Shown here piece by piece: positions 50,861 through 64,000 of a stretch of 64,000 bases of DNA. Source of the stretch: Marthasterias glacialis (taxonomy: Eukaryota; Echinodermata; Asteroidea; Forcipulatida; Asteriidae); contig OU452239.1 of NCBI GenBank assembly GCA_911728455.2, positions 8,866,192 to 8,930,191 on the forward strand. Reading direction: 5' to 3'. The notes beneath the pieces were generated by a model. The model ran no database searches, was not told the DNA's origin, and worked only from the letters and a program-made list of their open reading frames with translations. A program made the translations under genes and the position numbers. How positions within the stretch are numbered: the stretch's first letter is position 1; every line of letters starts with the position of its first letter.

Positions 50861-53021
50861 AACGGCCGGGTAATGGACGCAAATAAAAAAAAAACCTTCT
50901 AAGAAATTCGATCACGTAGCCGGGGTTTGCAGGGATGATAAGTTTGATAGCTTTATTGAAGTGGAGCGGGAAAGTCCTCTCTCCCTTTTTTGTAAACCAG
51001 CGCCGCTCACCTCCGAGGAGACTTGGCCGGGCAATTTTTTTTAATTAATGGTGATTCGCCGGGAAGAGGTTTTGAGTAGCAATTTCTGGTCCAGAGCGGG
51101 GAATGTGATAATCTATTGTTTGGACTGTCTCTCTCAGTCAGTGCAAGTGCTTATAAAAAAAAAGAAGAAGCGAAGAGGGGGGGGGGGGGGGAGCAGAAGA
51201 GAGGGTATGAGAAAGTCGGCGTTAAAGAGAGAGGCAGAAGAGAAGAACTAATATCAGGGAATTCTTAAGACATCAACGTGAGTCTGGATACGAACTTCCT
51301 GTTGCTTGTCCCCCCGTCCTCTCGTTTATTATCATCTTTCTCAACGTCAACCCTATGCTTTGGGATGATTAATAGCACAACTAACGAGTTTAATATGATG
51401 GTCATTACGTGGCTGGCAAGCCTCGCAAATCTCCGCCGCGCAAACATCAACACTCGACCTCTACTGCAAAAAAACTGGCAAAAGAGGGGTTTTTGTTTGC
51501 TCCTCAAAATTCGAAATGAGAAAGAAATCTGGCGTGAACTTAGTAAGTACTGAAATAGCACGGTGTGTGTCCTGTTTATAACGCATGTCTTGACAATAAT
51601 GTGTTCCGTTATTGCAACTGTATGTAGAAATCTGCTATAATATAATATATTTTTTCATCTAAACGTGTTCATTGAAATTTGGTAACACGATTGGGGAAAA
51701 TTGATGTTATTTTATCAACATCGTCGTGAACTTTAATTGGAATCATCAATCTCGTTTTGGAAGAGTAAATTGAGTCTTAACCTTTACTTTTCAAAATAAA
51801 CACACACACACACATACACACAACATACATCCAACCTGTGAATGATCCATCAAATTCGGCAGACACATTTTAGTTACAAAATAAAGAAAGAAAAAAAACA
51901 GAATTTCGAAATATAGCGATTTATTCATTGGCAGAGATTTTGCAGAAATCGAAACAAGCAGTAGTGAGTTGCAGGGGTGGGGGTGGTTGCCAATGATGGT
52001 TTACTTTGACAACATTTCAGACTTGAACATTTCTGTGGAGTATTGTTACTGGGTAAGACCTTTATAATTAGTGAGTGTTCGGATTGAAACTGATCATTTT
52101 TTTTCTTCGATAATTACCAATACTTCGTCTCCAAGATGTAATCTGTCCATGGCGGTCCTTCTAATGATAGTATAACTGCCGTCGTTAAGGTTTATGGTGA
52201 CTTCTTTTCTTTTTTTAATCACAAGGCTAGCTTGTTAAAATAACTGCCCAAGGCCGCAGAGCGCAAGAAGATCATCATTATACGCAAAGTATCGCATTGT
52301 TTAATTCCCAGTCCTTTCTAAAGTGACTCCATCATACAAGATTTTAAAAACCCAAAGAGTGGCCAGAAATTAGTTGTTTTGTATCGAACAATTTGTAATC
52401 TTACCATCAATTAAATCGAATATGTCACATGCTTTTCTAAAATGGAGTTAATTTAAGAGATAAAGTTTTTGAATATTACTACAACGTATACTCATAAAAA
52501 TGAAAGCTCAATTACGTTTAACTCGCAACCACAAGATAGCAAAAAAATATATATATATTATATAAAATAAGATTAATACAATATTTCGGGCCGAACAGTT
52601 GAGGACCATCGTCAACGGTAGACCGTCTCTTGTATTTAAATCTGACATTAATCCCTCCAAACGATCACCTTTTAATGAAAAAATGGAGCAATTTACAAAA
52701 TAATGAGAGTTGCTTATCTCTGCTATGCCTGTGCCTCACAAGCCCCTTGGCCGCTGATCAGTGAGATGCACCGCTTATCACGGTCTGCCGAGTGACGCTC
52801 AAGAATTCTAGTAGGTGTTGTGCCTACAGAGGTATCGACGGCTAATTCATGTTGTTTGTTTTAAATGACAACTGTCAAAAGTAAAGATTAACAAAATAAT
52901 GTATATATATAATATATATATATATATACCAGCACTAGAAGGGAAAATAGACAGGAACGTTTTGGTGTTATGAATTTAAGTACTGTATCAAATACTTGGA
53001 TCCACTCCCAAGATGGCTGCC

Positions 53022-53058
<37 letters not shown>

Positions 53059-54189
53059 AAATTAAGTCTTTCAAAATGGTTGAGGTAATACTCTCTTGAT
53101 ATTACCTTTTGAGAAATGCACAAACATTTTATAACAAAATCGATATTCGAAGAACAATGTACTGTGTTGAACTTTGACCTGCTACACACACAGACACCGT
53201 AATGCAAACCACGAGTTAGGTTTTCTGAAGGAAAACAAATCCTTCTCTTGTATCATATTTACCTAGTTATTCCGTTCATTTGATTACTTTCGTGAATGCG
53301 CCAATTTTTATAGCGACATTACCGTCGGCGTATGTCTCTTTGCCGATATACGCACATGAAACGGTCGTCGAAGACATCTGAAGAGTTCAAAACGGTTCCC
53401 GCTTAATACAAGATGGCAATCGCAGCGCGCCCGTAAGGTGAATGGGATCTAATAAGGTTCTATAACGATTATGGTTGTAGCTAGAAAGCCATTTACTGCA
53501 CGTTATTAGATTCTGGACTGCCGGTGTTGCAGCCATGTTTATCTGTTAATGTTGTGACAGGGTTAGTCTCGTTATGGGAATGCTTGGGATGAGCGAAACA
53601 AACAAAATACGCGCCGCAGACGAGTGAAGACAATTTTGTTTTTTGGGGGGACCGGGGAAGTAAAGTAGGAAGTACCAGAGGAAGGGTTGTGTATTGGTTT
53701 GGATTTAATGATGTGGTGATTGGTGGGTTGGGATGGGGTAGGGGGGGAGGTCGGAGGGGATCAGCAGTTCAGCGGTTTGGTCTGATATGGTTTTGAAAAT
53801 CGGTGATTGGAAAGAGTACTCTGGGGCGAGGAATGGGTGCTCGCACTGCATGTATGGATTTTTGGCTTTGAATGGAAAGTGGAACAAAATATTTTATCAA
53901 AACAATATTACAACATTATAACAAATTCTACTTAAATATATCAAATCACTGATATATCAACGGTAGCTACCTCAAACCAAGATGGAAATATGCCTACACA
54001 TTATTAGTATTTTGAAAAGAGTCTGGATGATCCCATTAAGGACACATTTTATGCAAGCCGGGAACCCTGTTATACATTGCAGCATCACTCGTGGCCGCAC
54101 ATGCAAGATGACATTCAGTGTTTGTGGACAATGTTCATGTGCTGAATGTGTGATTGAACGGTCGTGTTTGCGATCCGTAAATGGAGCCT
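50861..54189. other. Long intron sequence
   Basis: Includes a G-run (51179-51191), CA-rich and TA-rich short tracts (51799-51825, 52545-52560, 52901-52928) and an A-run of about 30 (53027-53056). A minus-strand motif at about 52583-52615 (GATGGTCC...GGCCCGAAATATT) resembles a common animal retroelement hairpin. No exon seen. Confidence 0.55.
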
Positions 54190-55490
54190 GGACCCCAATA
54201 TTTAGTCACAATATTGGGCTACTTTATAGGTACATGACTTCGGCTATATTTAGGTCTGGGGGAAATAAGGTCCAAAGTTGGGACCAGGCTGCATGTAGGT
54301 AAAAGGTAAAGTCCGCATTTAAGGCTAGGTTATATGTTGGGCCTGGCAAATTTAGGTCAAACGTTGAGTCGAAATTTCGGTCCGGGCTACGTGAAGATAC
54401 AAGGTTGTGTCTACATTTAGGTCCGGGTCTGTGTAGGTACAAGGTTGAGTCTACATTTAGGTCCGGCTCTGTGTAGATACAAGGTTGAGTCTACATTTAG
54501 GTCCGGCTCTGTGTAGATACAAGGTTGAGTCTACATTTAGGTCATGGTTATGTGTAGATACAAGGTTGAGTCTACATTTAGGTCATGGTTATGTGTAGAT
54601 ACAAGGTTGAGTCTACATTTAGGTTATGGTTATGTGTAGATACAAGGTTAAGTCTACATTTAGGTCATGGCTACGTATAGATACAAGGGTGAGTCTACAT
54701 TTAGGTCCGGGCTACGTATAGGTACAAGGTTGAGTCTACATTTAGGTCCGGCTCTGTGTAGATACAAGGTTGAGTCTACATTTAGGTCCGGCTCTGTGTA
54801 GATACAAGGTTGAGTCTACATTTAGGTCATGGTTATGTGTAGATACAAGGTTGAGTCTACATTTAGGTCATGGTTATGTGTAGATACAAGGTTGAGTCTA
54901 CATTTAGGTCATGGCTACGTATAGATACAAGGGTGAGTCTACATTTAGGTCCGGGCTACGTATAGGTACAAGGTTGAGTCTACATTTAGGTCCGGCTCTG
55001 TGTAGATACAAGGTTGAGTCTACATTTAGGTCATGGCTACGTATAGATACAAGGGTGAGTCTACATTTAGGTCCGGCTCTGTGTAGGTACAAGGTTGAGT
55101 CTACATTAAGGTCCGGCTCTGTGTAGATACAAGGTTGAGTCTACATTTAGGTCCGGCTCTGTGTAGGTACAAGGTTGAGTCTACATTTAAGTCCGGCTCT
55201 GTGTAGATACAAGGTTGAGTCTACATTTAGGTCCGGCTCTGTGTAGATACAAGGTTGAGTCTACATTTAGGTCCGGCTCTGTGTAGATACAAGGTTGAGT
55301 CTACATTTAGGTCCGGCTCTGTGTAGATACAAGGTTGAGTCTACATTTAGGTCCGGCTCTGTGTAGATACAAGGTTGAGCCTACATTTAGGTCCGGCTCT
55401 GTGTAGATACAAGGTTGAGTCTACATTTAGGTCCGGCTCTGTGTAGATACAAGGTTAAGTCTACATTTACTACATTTAGGTCTAGGCTAC
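54190..55490 (+). repeat. 40-bp minisatellite array with higher-order structure
   Basis: About 27 clear units between 54380 and 55490, with degraded units at the left edge (54190-54380). The main unit (A) is exactly 40 bases and contains CTACATTTAGGTCCGGCTCT and GTAGATACAAGGTTGAGT. Variants are B (41 bases, GTCATGGTTATGTG), C (GTCATGGCTACGTATAG) and D (GTCCGGGCTACGTATAGG). From 54461 the order is A A B B B C D, then A A B B C D, then A C, then mostly A. The block is thus duplicated, and the right half is homogenised. Open frames across it shift with the non-multiple-of-three unit and are not genes. Confidence 0.97.
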
Positions 55491-58400
55491 ATTCATGGCC
55501 CTCATAGTACCTATACGCCATGTTGCCTTCGGTCATCATACGATTAGTCTGGCCCATTTCAGTGCTAAGTGCAGTAGTCATTACGGTGGATCAGTCACAG
55601 CATTTGAGTGAACGTCCATAACATTATTTAAGAGACCTCACGCGTTCATAATACCATCCAACTGAGAATAATGCTAATTACTGAATTTACTCGCTTAGCT
55701 TAGCAAAAGTCAGTGTGGTGACAGTCTGAAACACTATGCATCTTGTGGCTTTTGGCTGATGATTTTTTTTTTTTTTTGGTGTTGGGAGTTTTAACATAAT
55801 ATAATAAAACTACAAAAATGTATAAGGCGCTATTCCATCAAGATCGTATCACACACGATAACATTTAACATGCTCAGAAGTGGTTCTTAAGAACTTTACG
55901 AAATTCAGATAAACCAACATGATAATGTTCAACAAAAATGACGTTCTAATTTTAATTAAGTACAAACATAAAGGAAAACGCATGAGTTTCTGTTGTCACT
56001 TCTTAATAATAAGAGTATTTTTATCCGGGTTACATTGGCGTGGAGTCATGTTAAATGAAAAGTTACAGATACACAAAAGATCAGAAATGAACAAAAAGGA
56101 GATTGGAGAATATACATGAAAACGCATTATGATTTCCCCTCCAGGAGCATCTTCCTGTACATATCAAATCTTCTGAGAACATCAACTTTTCCCCGTGTAA
56201 CTCAACCCTGCTCCACTAAACAAGGGGTATGTTTCATAGAGTTGTCAAATGATTTACAAGTATCCCCGTGGGCTACGGCGGGAGGCGTTTCCACCGTGTG
56301 TCACGGGGACACGCTCGCTCCCTCGCCGTAAGATGAGCAATAATTTTACTCTTTCGCCACTGGTGATACCCAAGTTCATCAAACTAGAGATACCCTCAGT
56401 TGCTAAGTATGGACATTTTTTGTAGCTTATAGGTGAAACAGCTTACCGGCCAAAGCGTGTCGAGTATGGGGAATTCCTTGCGAGTGGTCACCACGTAGCA
56501 TTCAGTAAGCAAATAAATACGGTAAACCACAAATTGGTCTATGCATTCCAGCAGCCGCCCCCTCCCTTCTTCTTTTGAAGAATCTTTAAAAAAAAAAATA
56601 CAGAACACAAACATTACCGATTGTCCGCCATTCCATCATTCCTTTTTCTAAATCCGGAGGAATGTATGTTTTATAGAGATAATGCAATTTAAAAATATTT
56701 AAACATATGCTCTTTTTGATTAATAAACGCTGCCTTTTACCCTGCCAAGATAACAAAAATATGATAAAAGAAAAGGGCTAGATCGTAATTAGCAGCTATT
56801 ATTCACGCGGCGCTAAATGAAAATATCACATCGCCTGGGGGGCTAAAGCGGCCAAATGGACGCACGGCGTACACACTTAGGAAAAACAGACGGTCCAAGT
56901 CGCTTTGGGCGGGGAGCAAATATACGCGGAATCCTCGGCGGAGAGCTAATAGTCCTGTACGGTGTGCATAGCTAAGGGATGTCATTACTTCAATGGTATG
57001 ACTGGCTTTACTTTGGATGTCACTAAGCATATGTTCCCGATCCGCTGGAGTTGTTAATAACAACAACGCACGGTTATCATGGGGTTGGGGGAGAATGGAG
57101 AGAGAGAGAGAGAGTTGCGGCGGGGGGGGGGGTGTACAAATGCAGGATTTAGTGTGTATATATACGTTTAGCCACTCTAGGACTGCGTGTTGGCTCGGCG
57201 ACAACACTATTACAGTCCTGTCCAGTGTTTACCGAGCGGGGTTATGAATAATGGTAAAAGCAAGATGGGTATAGAGGGGAGCGGGTTTAATTTGGTCGCT
57301 GTCCATGTCTGGTCTGGATTGGATTGCACGGTGTGATCGAAGCGTACACTTGCTTCATGATGTCGTTGCCTCTTTTGTTATGATACGGACAGTCTACCTA
57401 TTATTCAGATTCAGTTTCACATGCGTATTTATTTCCATGCTCCGATGAGAAATAACAACAAATGCTTGTAATTAAGGAGTTAAAAAAATATATAAAAATA
57501 AACAATAGTGAGCAATGAAACAACCAGAGAATATGGGGCCGTTTTGATAAGCAGATCGCTTGTAGGAAACAGTAAAACAAGCAAACGCCCAAAGGGCAGA
57601 CGATAAAAGAGACATGCCAATTCACTGACATAAGACGCAGTCACCTAAAACCACATAATCACATTAAACGCCGATCTCCGACAGGTAATAGAACAATCAA
57701 ATATACATTCACTCACCTAAACGCCTTTTAAAGGTGCCGCCATTTTGAAAACCGTAAGTAAAATTTTAAAAAATCACCAGTTGAGCAAACTTCCCAACAC
57801 TTTAACAATCAATTCTACAGCCCCTTAAATTTAATGTTCAACACATCTTGAAGCGATTTTCGAAAAAAAAAATACATTTTATTTAATTTAACGACTCATC
57901 GGCAAAATGGATGCCAGTTTCTTTGAAAGTCATTCATTCAGATTTATAGCCGGGTTACCATTACGGTATGTCACCTGAATCAGACGTTATGGTTGTTACT
58001 CGACGTTGAGAAACACGACGGGCCTGTAGCCTGCAGCTTGTATTTTAATGTGTTTTTTAATTAATTTTAATTGGTTAATTTTGCAGTAATTGATTAATAA
58101 CGTTATTGTCAGTATCATTTGTCTCGAAACACAGTTGCACGAAACCTATAGAGCGCCAGATGCAAACCATTCTTGATGTCATTGTGGTGTAGATATTGAT
58201 GGTTGGTGTAGTCGATTGTTTTAAAGTGGGTGTCCTGTTATTATATAGATAACGACTTGTTGAATCGAGTAGTGAACCCAAGCATCGCTGCATTAGTACT
58301 TTACCTCAATCGGGGTTTACCTTTATCCAGATTGAAACCGCTGGGATGTCATTAACCTCGATCGGTAGCCTTCGTGGACAATTAACGTTAGACTTTCTGT

Positions 58401-60370
58401 GTCACATTTTTTCCCCGTCGTTATGTTGGGTTTATAGTTGGGAAAACCGGTGACAGAGCTTCTAAAGGTTTAAATAAGTAATCCAACACATCACCTCCGT
58501 ACACTCGATTATTTACTCTGATATGAATATTCATCAGGGTTCATCCAATTAAACCAGACACCATTTAAATTTGGATGTCAAAATATTGTGGAACATGCCT
58601 CATGCTGGGAATCATCGTGCGTCCACTACTGACATACATCCCCCTGTCTTTTAAAGAACAACGGGCACTGAGGAACAACCTCAATAGTGAAATTAACCGG
58701 TGCTGTTATCACAAGAAACCTCCGTGACTTTCAAAACAAAATCCATGCCGATTTTAGTGGTTAAAACAACAAGCTAAGAGCTCGTGAGTGCTGACGCAAT
58801 TTACGCGGCTCCCCGGTCGATGCAGTGTGCCGTTGTTTTATCGATGTCTACGGCTCCCTTCGCCATTGCTGATGCAATGACAACACGGATTTGAGGTGGC
58901 ATTTGGAGATATTAGTGGCATATAATGTGGCTGTTGGCGATAATGTCAAGCAGAAATAAGTGTCGTTTGGCGATTGGCGCCTTTTTCAATGTGCGAGCAC
59001 CTGATTTATTCACAAGTGGAGGGGTGAGGGGAGAAGGGGAAAAAAAGTGCTGCCGTGTGGATAGGCAGAAAAAAACCTTTAGCGTGTGTGCGTTCAGGGG
59101 AATTGATTTCGCTAAGTGACGGACCCAATGCTCAATCTGACTGCTGAAAAGAAAACATCCTATTTTTTAAAGAAATAATTTTCGGGTCGTGATCTAGATC
59201 ACTGGAGCTATTTCCCTCAACTTCTTCTTCTTCTTTTTTTCCCCTTCTTCCTGGGACGGAAGTCTCTGAGTGTGTATCGCTATGCAGCATTCTGAAATTG
59301 ATTTCTCCTTGCGCATTGTTCAAATTGTACCCGGATTGTATCCTCTTTTTGTATGTATCTGTGTTGTTGAACCCATCTTCTCTTCGAGCAGTGCGCCAGG
59401 CTTTCTGTCTGCTATGTTTATCGATCTGTGAGTTTTACAAATATTTCCACTTGTTTTTTGATCGTTGGAAAGGTAATACTAAAAGCATGTGTAAAGTAAT
59501 AACGTATTGAAAAGATCGAACTAAATGTACCGGATAGTTTCGTCTTAAGTTTGTTTCTTAAAAAAACTACTACCACGCGCAGGTTTTATTTCAATGACAA
59601 CACGTAGGGATTACCCTGGATGAACGAAAGAATAATTTTACAGTATAATTGTAAGACTTCGCACAGTGATCTCAAGCGACACGTCCAGATAAGACGCACC
59701 GTTAGGTAACCCGCAGTGATGTTTGTGCGCATTTGAAAGTCACATGCTTATCTGACTTTGCGCAGGAAAATACGTCTTATACGCTGGAAAACACGGTAAA
59801 CCCGTGGACATATAGAACAAAACCCCAAATAAAATAAAAAAAATGAAAATAGTTTTTTTGAATGGTCTATTTGGAGAAGTCGGTATGATAAAACCTTCAT
59901 GCTGTCAAGTTTTGTGCTTGGCTCGAAGCGTCTAACGACCTCTGCGTTTTATGCACAGTTAAACGAGAATCAGATAGGAAATGAAAATGTCCACGGGACA
60001 TTCCCAATGCGAGTGTCGGTATTTAATTCAGGAGCATGTCCAACTTGCAGTTTGTTACAAGTCCTCCCCTCCCACCTTCGGATTCAATAACACAACTGAA
60101 AGCCAGAGATACTTCAGATATAATTATTCTATTAACTCTTCCCTTCTTGTTTCAATCAATTCCAGGCTCCTTTTCCCACGTGTCCTTCCCCCCTTTTTTT
60201 AGTCGTCAATACATCTTTCCTCTCCACCTTCCTGGATATATATTTTTTTCATCCCCTTTCAACTTTTTTTGTTTTGTTTGTATACTTTTTTTTTTTTTTT
60301 TTTTTTTTTTTGCATCGTAACCCTTCCGTGTTCGATGTCTCCGACCATCCATCACCATCCCCCATACTCC
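55491..60370. other. Long intron or flanking sequence
   Basis: No supported gene. Holds T-runs (55767-55779, 60286-60311), an AG tract with G-run (57099-57133) and AT-rich homeobox-like sequence near 58050-58110. Confidence 0.5.
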
Positions 60371-60600
60371 CCGGCATCACGTCCGCATCACAGACGCACA
60401 TTTCCGGTGCTTCTCATGCACCCAAGTCGCGTGCCATTGTCCGGGGTATCGACTCAACGGTATCCCCTAATGCGCTCTGAAGGCCCCCGCAAGCTCCCGG
60501 GGTTAATTATAGCAGGCATCGCATATTCATGGCGGCTTGACGGCCGCTATTGTTGGCCCCATCAATCCTTGCGGCTCTATTAAGTGACATTAGCAAAAGG
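60371..60600. promoter_or_regulatory. Mixed-composition unique block, possible conserved non-coding element
   Basis: Non-repetitive sequence including CTCCCGGGGTTAATTATAGC, ATATTCATGGCGGC and GGCCGCTATTGTTGGCC, the last with a Sox-like CTATTGTT core inside a near-palindrome. It stands out from the low-complexity flanks. Without alignment the regulatory role is only a guess. Confidence 0.2.
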
Positions 60601-60974
60601 AGAAGGGGGGGGGGGCGACGGAGAATGGAAAGAAGAGAAAGACAAAATTCATCAGAGAGGTCCTTTTGTTTGTGATGCTTTATCAGTGACAACAGAGCCA
60701 GGTGAATTTCTCCATTGTTTGACCTCGGCTTCAATATATCCCTAATTAAAGTCATGCCAATGAGGGTTTGCTGATTGTTTCGCGGTTGAAATAAGAAATC
60801 GTATAAATAGCTGTGTTGCGGGGGGAAACGCTGAGATTTTTTTTCCCTTGGTAAAATTTGACTCGGCGACTTATAATTTATTTTCGTTCTTAATTTTAAA
60901 TTATCTGAGAGGATTTGTTGTTTTCTTTCTCCAACTTATATTGGGTTTCCAACGATAACTGGGATTTTAACGAT

Positions 60975-61005
<31 letters not shown>

Positions 61006-63879
61006 GCCCGGGCCCTCTTTTTTCAGTCCTTTTGGGTGAAAATGTTTAGAGTTTTGGTGACATATTCATTGGATTTTTGAAAACTAACAAGTGTGCTGTG
61101 TATCAATAATGCGACAGATAATTTCTTAACAACCGCAAGCCCCAAAATCCAGCCAACATCACTTATCGATTTTTTCTCTTCCAAGTTCACTTATTTTGTT
61201 AGAAAAACCTTTTTCTGTAAAAAAAAAAGAAGAAAAAGAAGAAGAAGAAGAAAAAACAATTTTACAAATCTTCATCTTATAAACTCTTACTTCTCCGCTG
61301 TAACCAATTTCAGAAGGTTGGATTTCAATGGCCCGCTATCATTTTGCACGCTTACCGAAATATACATGTATCGGACAGAAGAAAAAAAATCGTTGTTTAA
61401 ACAGAGCCAGTTTTGCAATTAATTTTACGGAGGGCAAACTCTATGGCGGGTACCAGTCGCGAAGCGGCTGGCCTTATAATCTTTTGAATACGACCGATTG
61501 GCAGGTTCCCCTCCACCCCCCCCCCCCCCCAATAATACGTGTAACAAAAGACAGTTTAATTCAACGTGTTTGCAAGACCGCATTTTCTCAGTTCCACCAG
61601 TAACAGACAATGCGTTTCTTTTCCCCCAGATACTTTCATGCTTCTGTCTCACTGCCCTTTTATTTTCATTATTTATTCATTCAAATTTATTCATTTTAGC
61701 TCTCGTCGTTGATCAAACAAAACCAAATCCTCCACGATGGGAGCCCGTGCCGTATTTGCGTTGAATCAGTGCCTACGCATTTGGGGTGTTTACTGTGTTT
61801 GCTCAATTCATCGTGAGGAGGTGGATCTTTGGTTTATTCAGCGCGTTGACAAGGAACGAAAAGGGGGGAAAACTCGGCTCATTTTTAATGGCACTTCAAC
61901 GTGTTTAATTAAATTGCAGAAGCCGATGTTTAGGCATTGTAAGCATTTTGACGGAGGGGGGGGGCGAAAGAGGCGAGCTGATTAGCATGCACTGTACACT
62001 GTTTGTAAAATGTACGGTTTGATGACGTACACATTGGGTCTTATTAATTTGTTTTGTTTAAATATATCTACATATATAATATTTTCCGCTTATACATTGA
62101 ACAGGTCTAAGTTATTTTACGGAATCAGTTTATGCAAAAAATATAGTTATTTCATCAATTGTTTTCTTCCAAATTTGAATGAATGCGATTAATGAACATT
62201 ATGACAAACCCAATTGATGTTAAAGAGACACAAGTAAATTTAATAAACTATTTTTATTTTAATAAACTACTACGAACCTCCCAATGGGACCTTGTGACAT
62301 AAATAAATAGAATAAACATTGCCTATACATCTGTTTTACATCGGTTATATGATGAGCTAAATAATAAACAGTGATACGTTGAAAGCATTTAGCTGTTTCA
62401 GATAATGCTGCTGTCGGGGGCTAAATGCTATCTCATTCAATACATGTGTCTTTCCCCTCTTACGGAAACAAGAACAAAACACACATATCAACCAGTTAGA
62501 ATAAATTGGTTTCTAAATGTATTGGTTAATAAGACGGAGACAAAATATTCAACAGGTTTTTTTTCCTGGTCGGTGGGGGGGGGGGGTGGAGAACAAAGCC
62601 TAAAAGACTTGAATTGCTCACAAACTCGGATTCTAAGAAAACACACAAACGCTAAACTGCTATGGAACATTACACCAAGCTCAAATCCACGGTCAGGTCG
62701 AATTAGGGATAAGCTAAGCCTTTCGACAACTTTGATCTTTAACTTGGAAAGTGAGCTGCAAAAGGTAACCCCACTCAGACAAAGAGAGAAAATCTGATTT
62801 GATCGCACAGACTAATCTACAAATACACGACAGAAGTAAACGACTTCCTAACACAACATGTTTAGCCCCAAAAATGGGTATAATCTTTTTATATTATTCA
62901 TATACGTGTATCGATGTCATACATGAATCTTCACAATAACCGTAGTATTACTATCCAAAGTGGTAATCTTTCCCTATGGCTAACGCAGACTGTACACATT
63001 AATACAGTGTCCAATAACAATACAGTTCAGACCACACTAAATCCACCGGAGCTAGGAACTTTTGACGCGGCACACGACTCCCCATTCACGGCTCCACCGT
63101 TTCACGCACGCTTCTCCTCCCATTACTAGCACGGACAGAGACCCATTCTCTTCCCTCGGTTTTGTATGACACCCCCCTTTGCTTTAATCACCCAACAATC
63201 TTGTTCGTCAATACTGCTCCATGCAGCTTGTTCATTATTTCCCCCAAAATGACTATCTGTTGCACGCGCACCTTGCGCTTGGGTACACGTCGGACACTGG
63301 CACGCCGAAGTTTTATTAACCCGCAGGGGAGCGATTCCGCACGCGAGCGGTTACCGTATTTTAGCCGGCCACGTGGCCGTTCAATAGCGGGGATTAAGCT
63401 GCCCACCGCCCGATAAGGGCACCACTCTTCATCCTCGTGGGATGATGAACAACCAAGCAGTTGACAGGTCTCCGGGCATGCGCAGGGATACTTTATCCTA
63501 TACCCCAGCTATTAGTACCCACAATGCATTGCTAATATTGACTGAGAAGAAAGTTCCCCAAGTGTCCAATGTTCCACATTATCTCAGCACTATGTCTTCT
63601 TCTTTAAGTATAAACTTGTGGGTGTAAATTTTGTTCTTAAGTATGAACTTGTGAGTAAAAAAAAGTAGGTGTTGTATTATACCGTGTGTTTATGAAGAGC
63701 CGTTTTTGTCAGGGCGTGATTCAAACATGATTTGAACGATAGAAGAGAGGCCTGTGTGTTCTCTAATCCCTAGTAGTCTTTAAAAAGATTGAATCTCTTG
63801 AGGTTCAGAAACCCTCTTCCCGTCCACACCTTTATCAGTTATATTCGGTCTTTTTTGCACCGTGTCCCTCCGTCCTCAC
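60601..63879. other. Long intron or flanking sequence
   Basis: T-run at 60978-61005, C/G-runs (61517-61530, 62574-62586) and a CpG-rich patch at 63265-63410. No exon with recognisable content until the minus-strand candidate at 63880. Confidence 0.5.
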
Positions 63880-64000
63880 CTCCTCTTCATCTTCTCTCAC
63901 TTGTTCATCTGTAACATCATCCCAGGTCTTCTTCATTAACTGCCGTATATTCTCTTTATCTCTTCTCGTCTGGGACTCCTTTTTTTCGCCATCATCATCT
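63880..64000 (-). CDS. Possible minus-strand coding exon running off the right edge
   Basis: Read on the minus strand from 64000, one frame stays open and gives a charged, protein-like sequence containing EKKESQTRRDKENIRQ and MKKTWDDVTDEQVRED. It reaches a consensus splice donor, GAG|GTGAGG, with the last exon base at 63880. Composition and donor together suggest a real internal exon. If the erg gene continues to the right, this gene would be nested inside an erg intron on the opposite strand. I do not recognise the family, and the fragment is only about 40 residues. A mobile-element ORF is an alternative. Confidence 0.35.

Noticed and set aside
54380-55490. CRISPR-like regular array
   Set aside because: Units are contiguous 40-mers with no unique spacers, and the sequence is animal.
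54904-55581. Open frames with repeated YLHRAGPKCRLNLV-type peptides
   Set aside because: They are a product of the 40-bp minisatellite; the period is not a multiple of three and there is no transcript evidence.
60036-60583. Pro/His-rich plus-strand frames as an erg linker exon
   Set aside because: No acceptor/donor pair in the required phase and no similarity to ERG; the start is a poly-T tract.

Overview
This is animal genomic DNA and almost all of it is non-coding. It is AT-rich and full of microsatellites, long homopolymer runs and short dispersed repeats. The one gene I recognise with confidence is the middle part of an ETS-family transcription factor of the ERG/FLI1 class (erg), on the + strand. 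Five exons with consensus splice sites can be placed: 15494-15959 (N-terminal region), 28594-28794 (PNT/Pointed domain), 38707-38784, 41577-41666 and 44985-45053. They join in frame into about 301 residues. The first coding residues (vertebrate ERG/FLI1 have a very short first coding segment ending ..TIK) lie upstream or are too short to find. The DNA-binding ETS domain and C-terminus must lie beyond position 64000, because I see no ETS-encoding exon in the 18.9 kb after 45053.

Organism: the gene looks like a single ERG/FLI1-type gene of an invertebrate deuterostome. Large introns, non-depleted CpG and several short inverted-repeat families (including one with GGGCCCAATT ends and an AGAGCTGCTT core) make an echinoderm, perhaps a sea star, my best guess. 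This is inference, not proof. In echinoderms erg is a mesoderm and skeletogenic regulatory gene.

Layout: 1-15493 is upstream intron or flank. It holds a degenerate 40-bp minisatellite (about 485-790), a coding-like patch with conflicting frames (2527-3530), a tandem duplication (6366-6768), a hairpin element (10343-10455), a GGGTCA-rich repeat and two adjacent copies of a repeat with a GTTTTCGTCTC hairpin. The 12.6-kb intron 15960-28593 holds a 660-bp inverted-repeat element with a 4-bp target duplication (20307-20972), a third hairpin-repeat copy (23211-23530) and a 500-N assembly gap whose two flanks carry the same 15 bases. Intron 28795-38706 is mostly simple repeats. Introns 38785-41576 and 41667-44984 hold short inverted-repeat elements, a tRNA-derived SINE, CTCF-like motifs inside a MITE, and a hairpin resembling a hammerhead-ribozyme core. 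From 45054 to the end there is a very long intron with a telomere-like tract, a CpG-rich block at 50200-50860 that could be an internal promoter, and a 1.1-kb minisatellite array with higher-order structure (54380-55490). A candidate minus-strand exon runs off the right edge.

The four exons between the N-terminal exon and the ETS region all start and end in the same codon phase, so each could be skipped without a frameshift. One of them (41577-41666) has no counterpart that I know of in vertebrate ERG.
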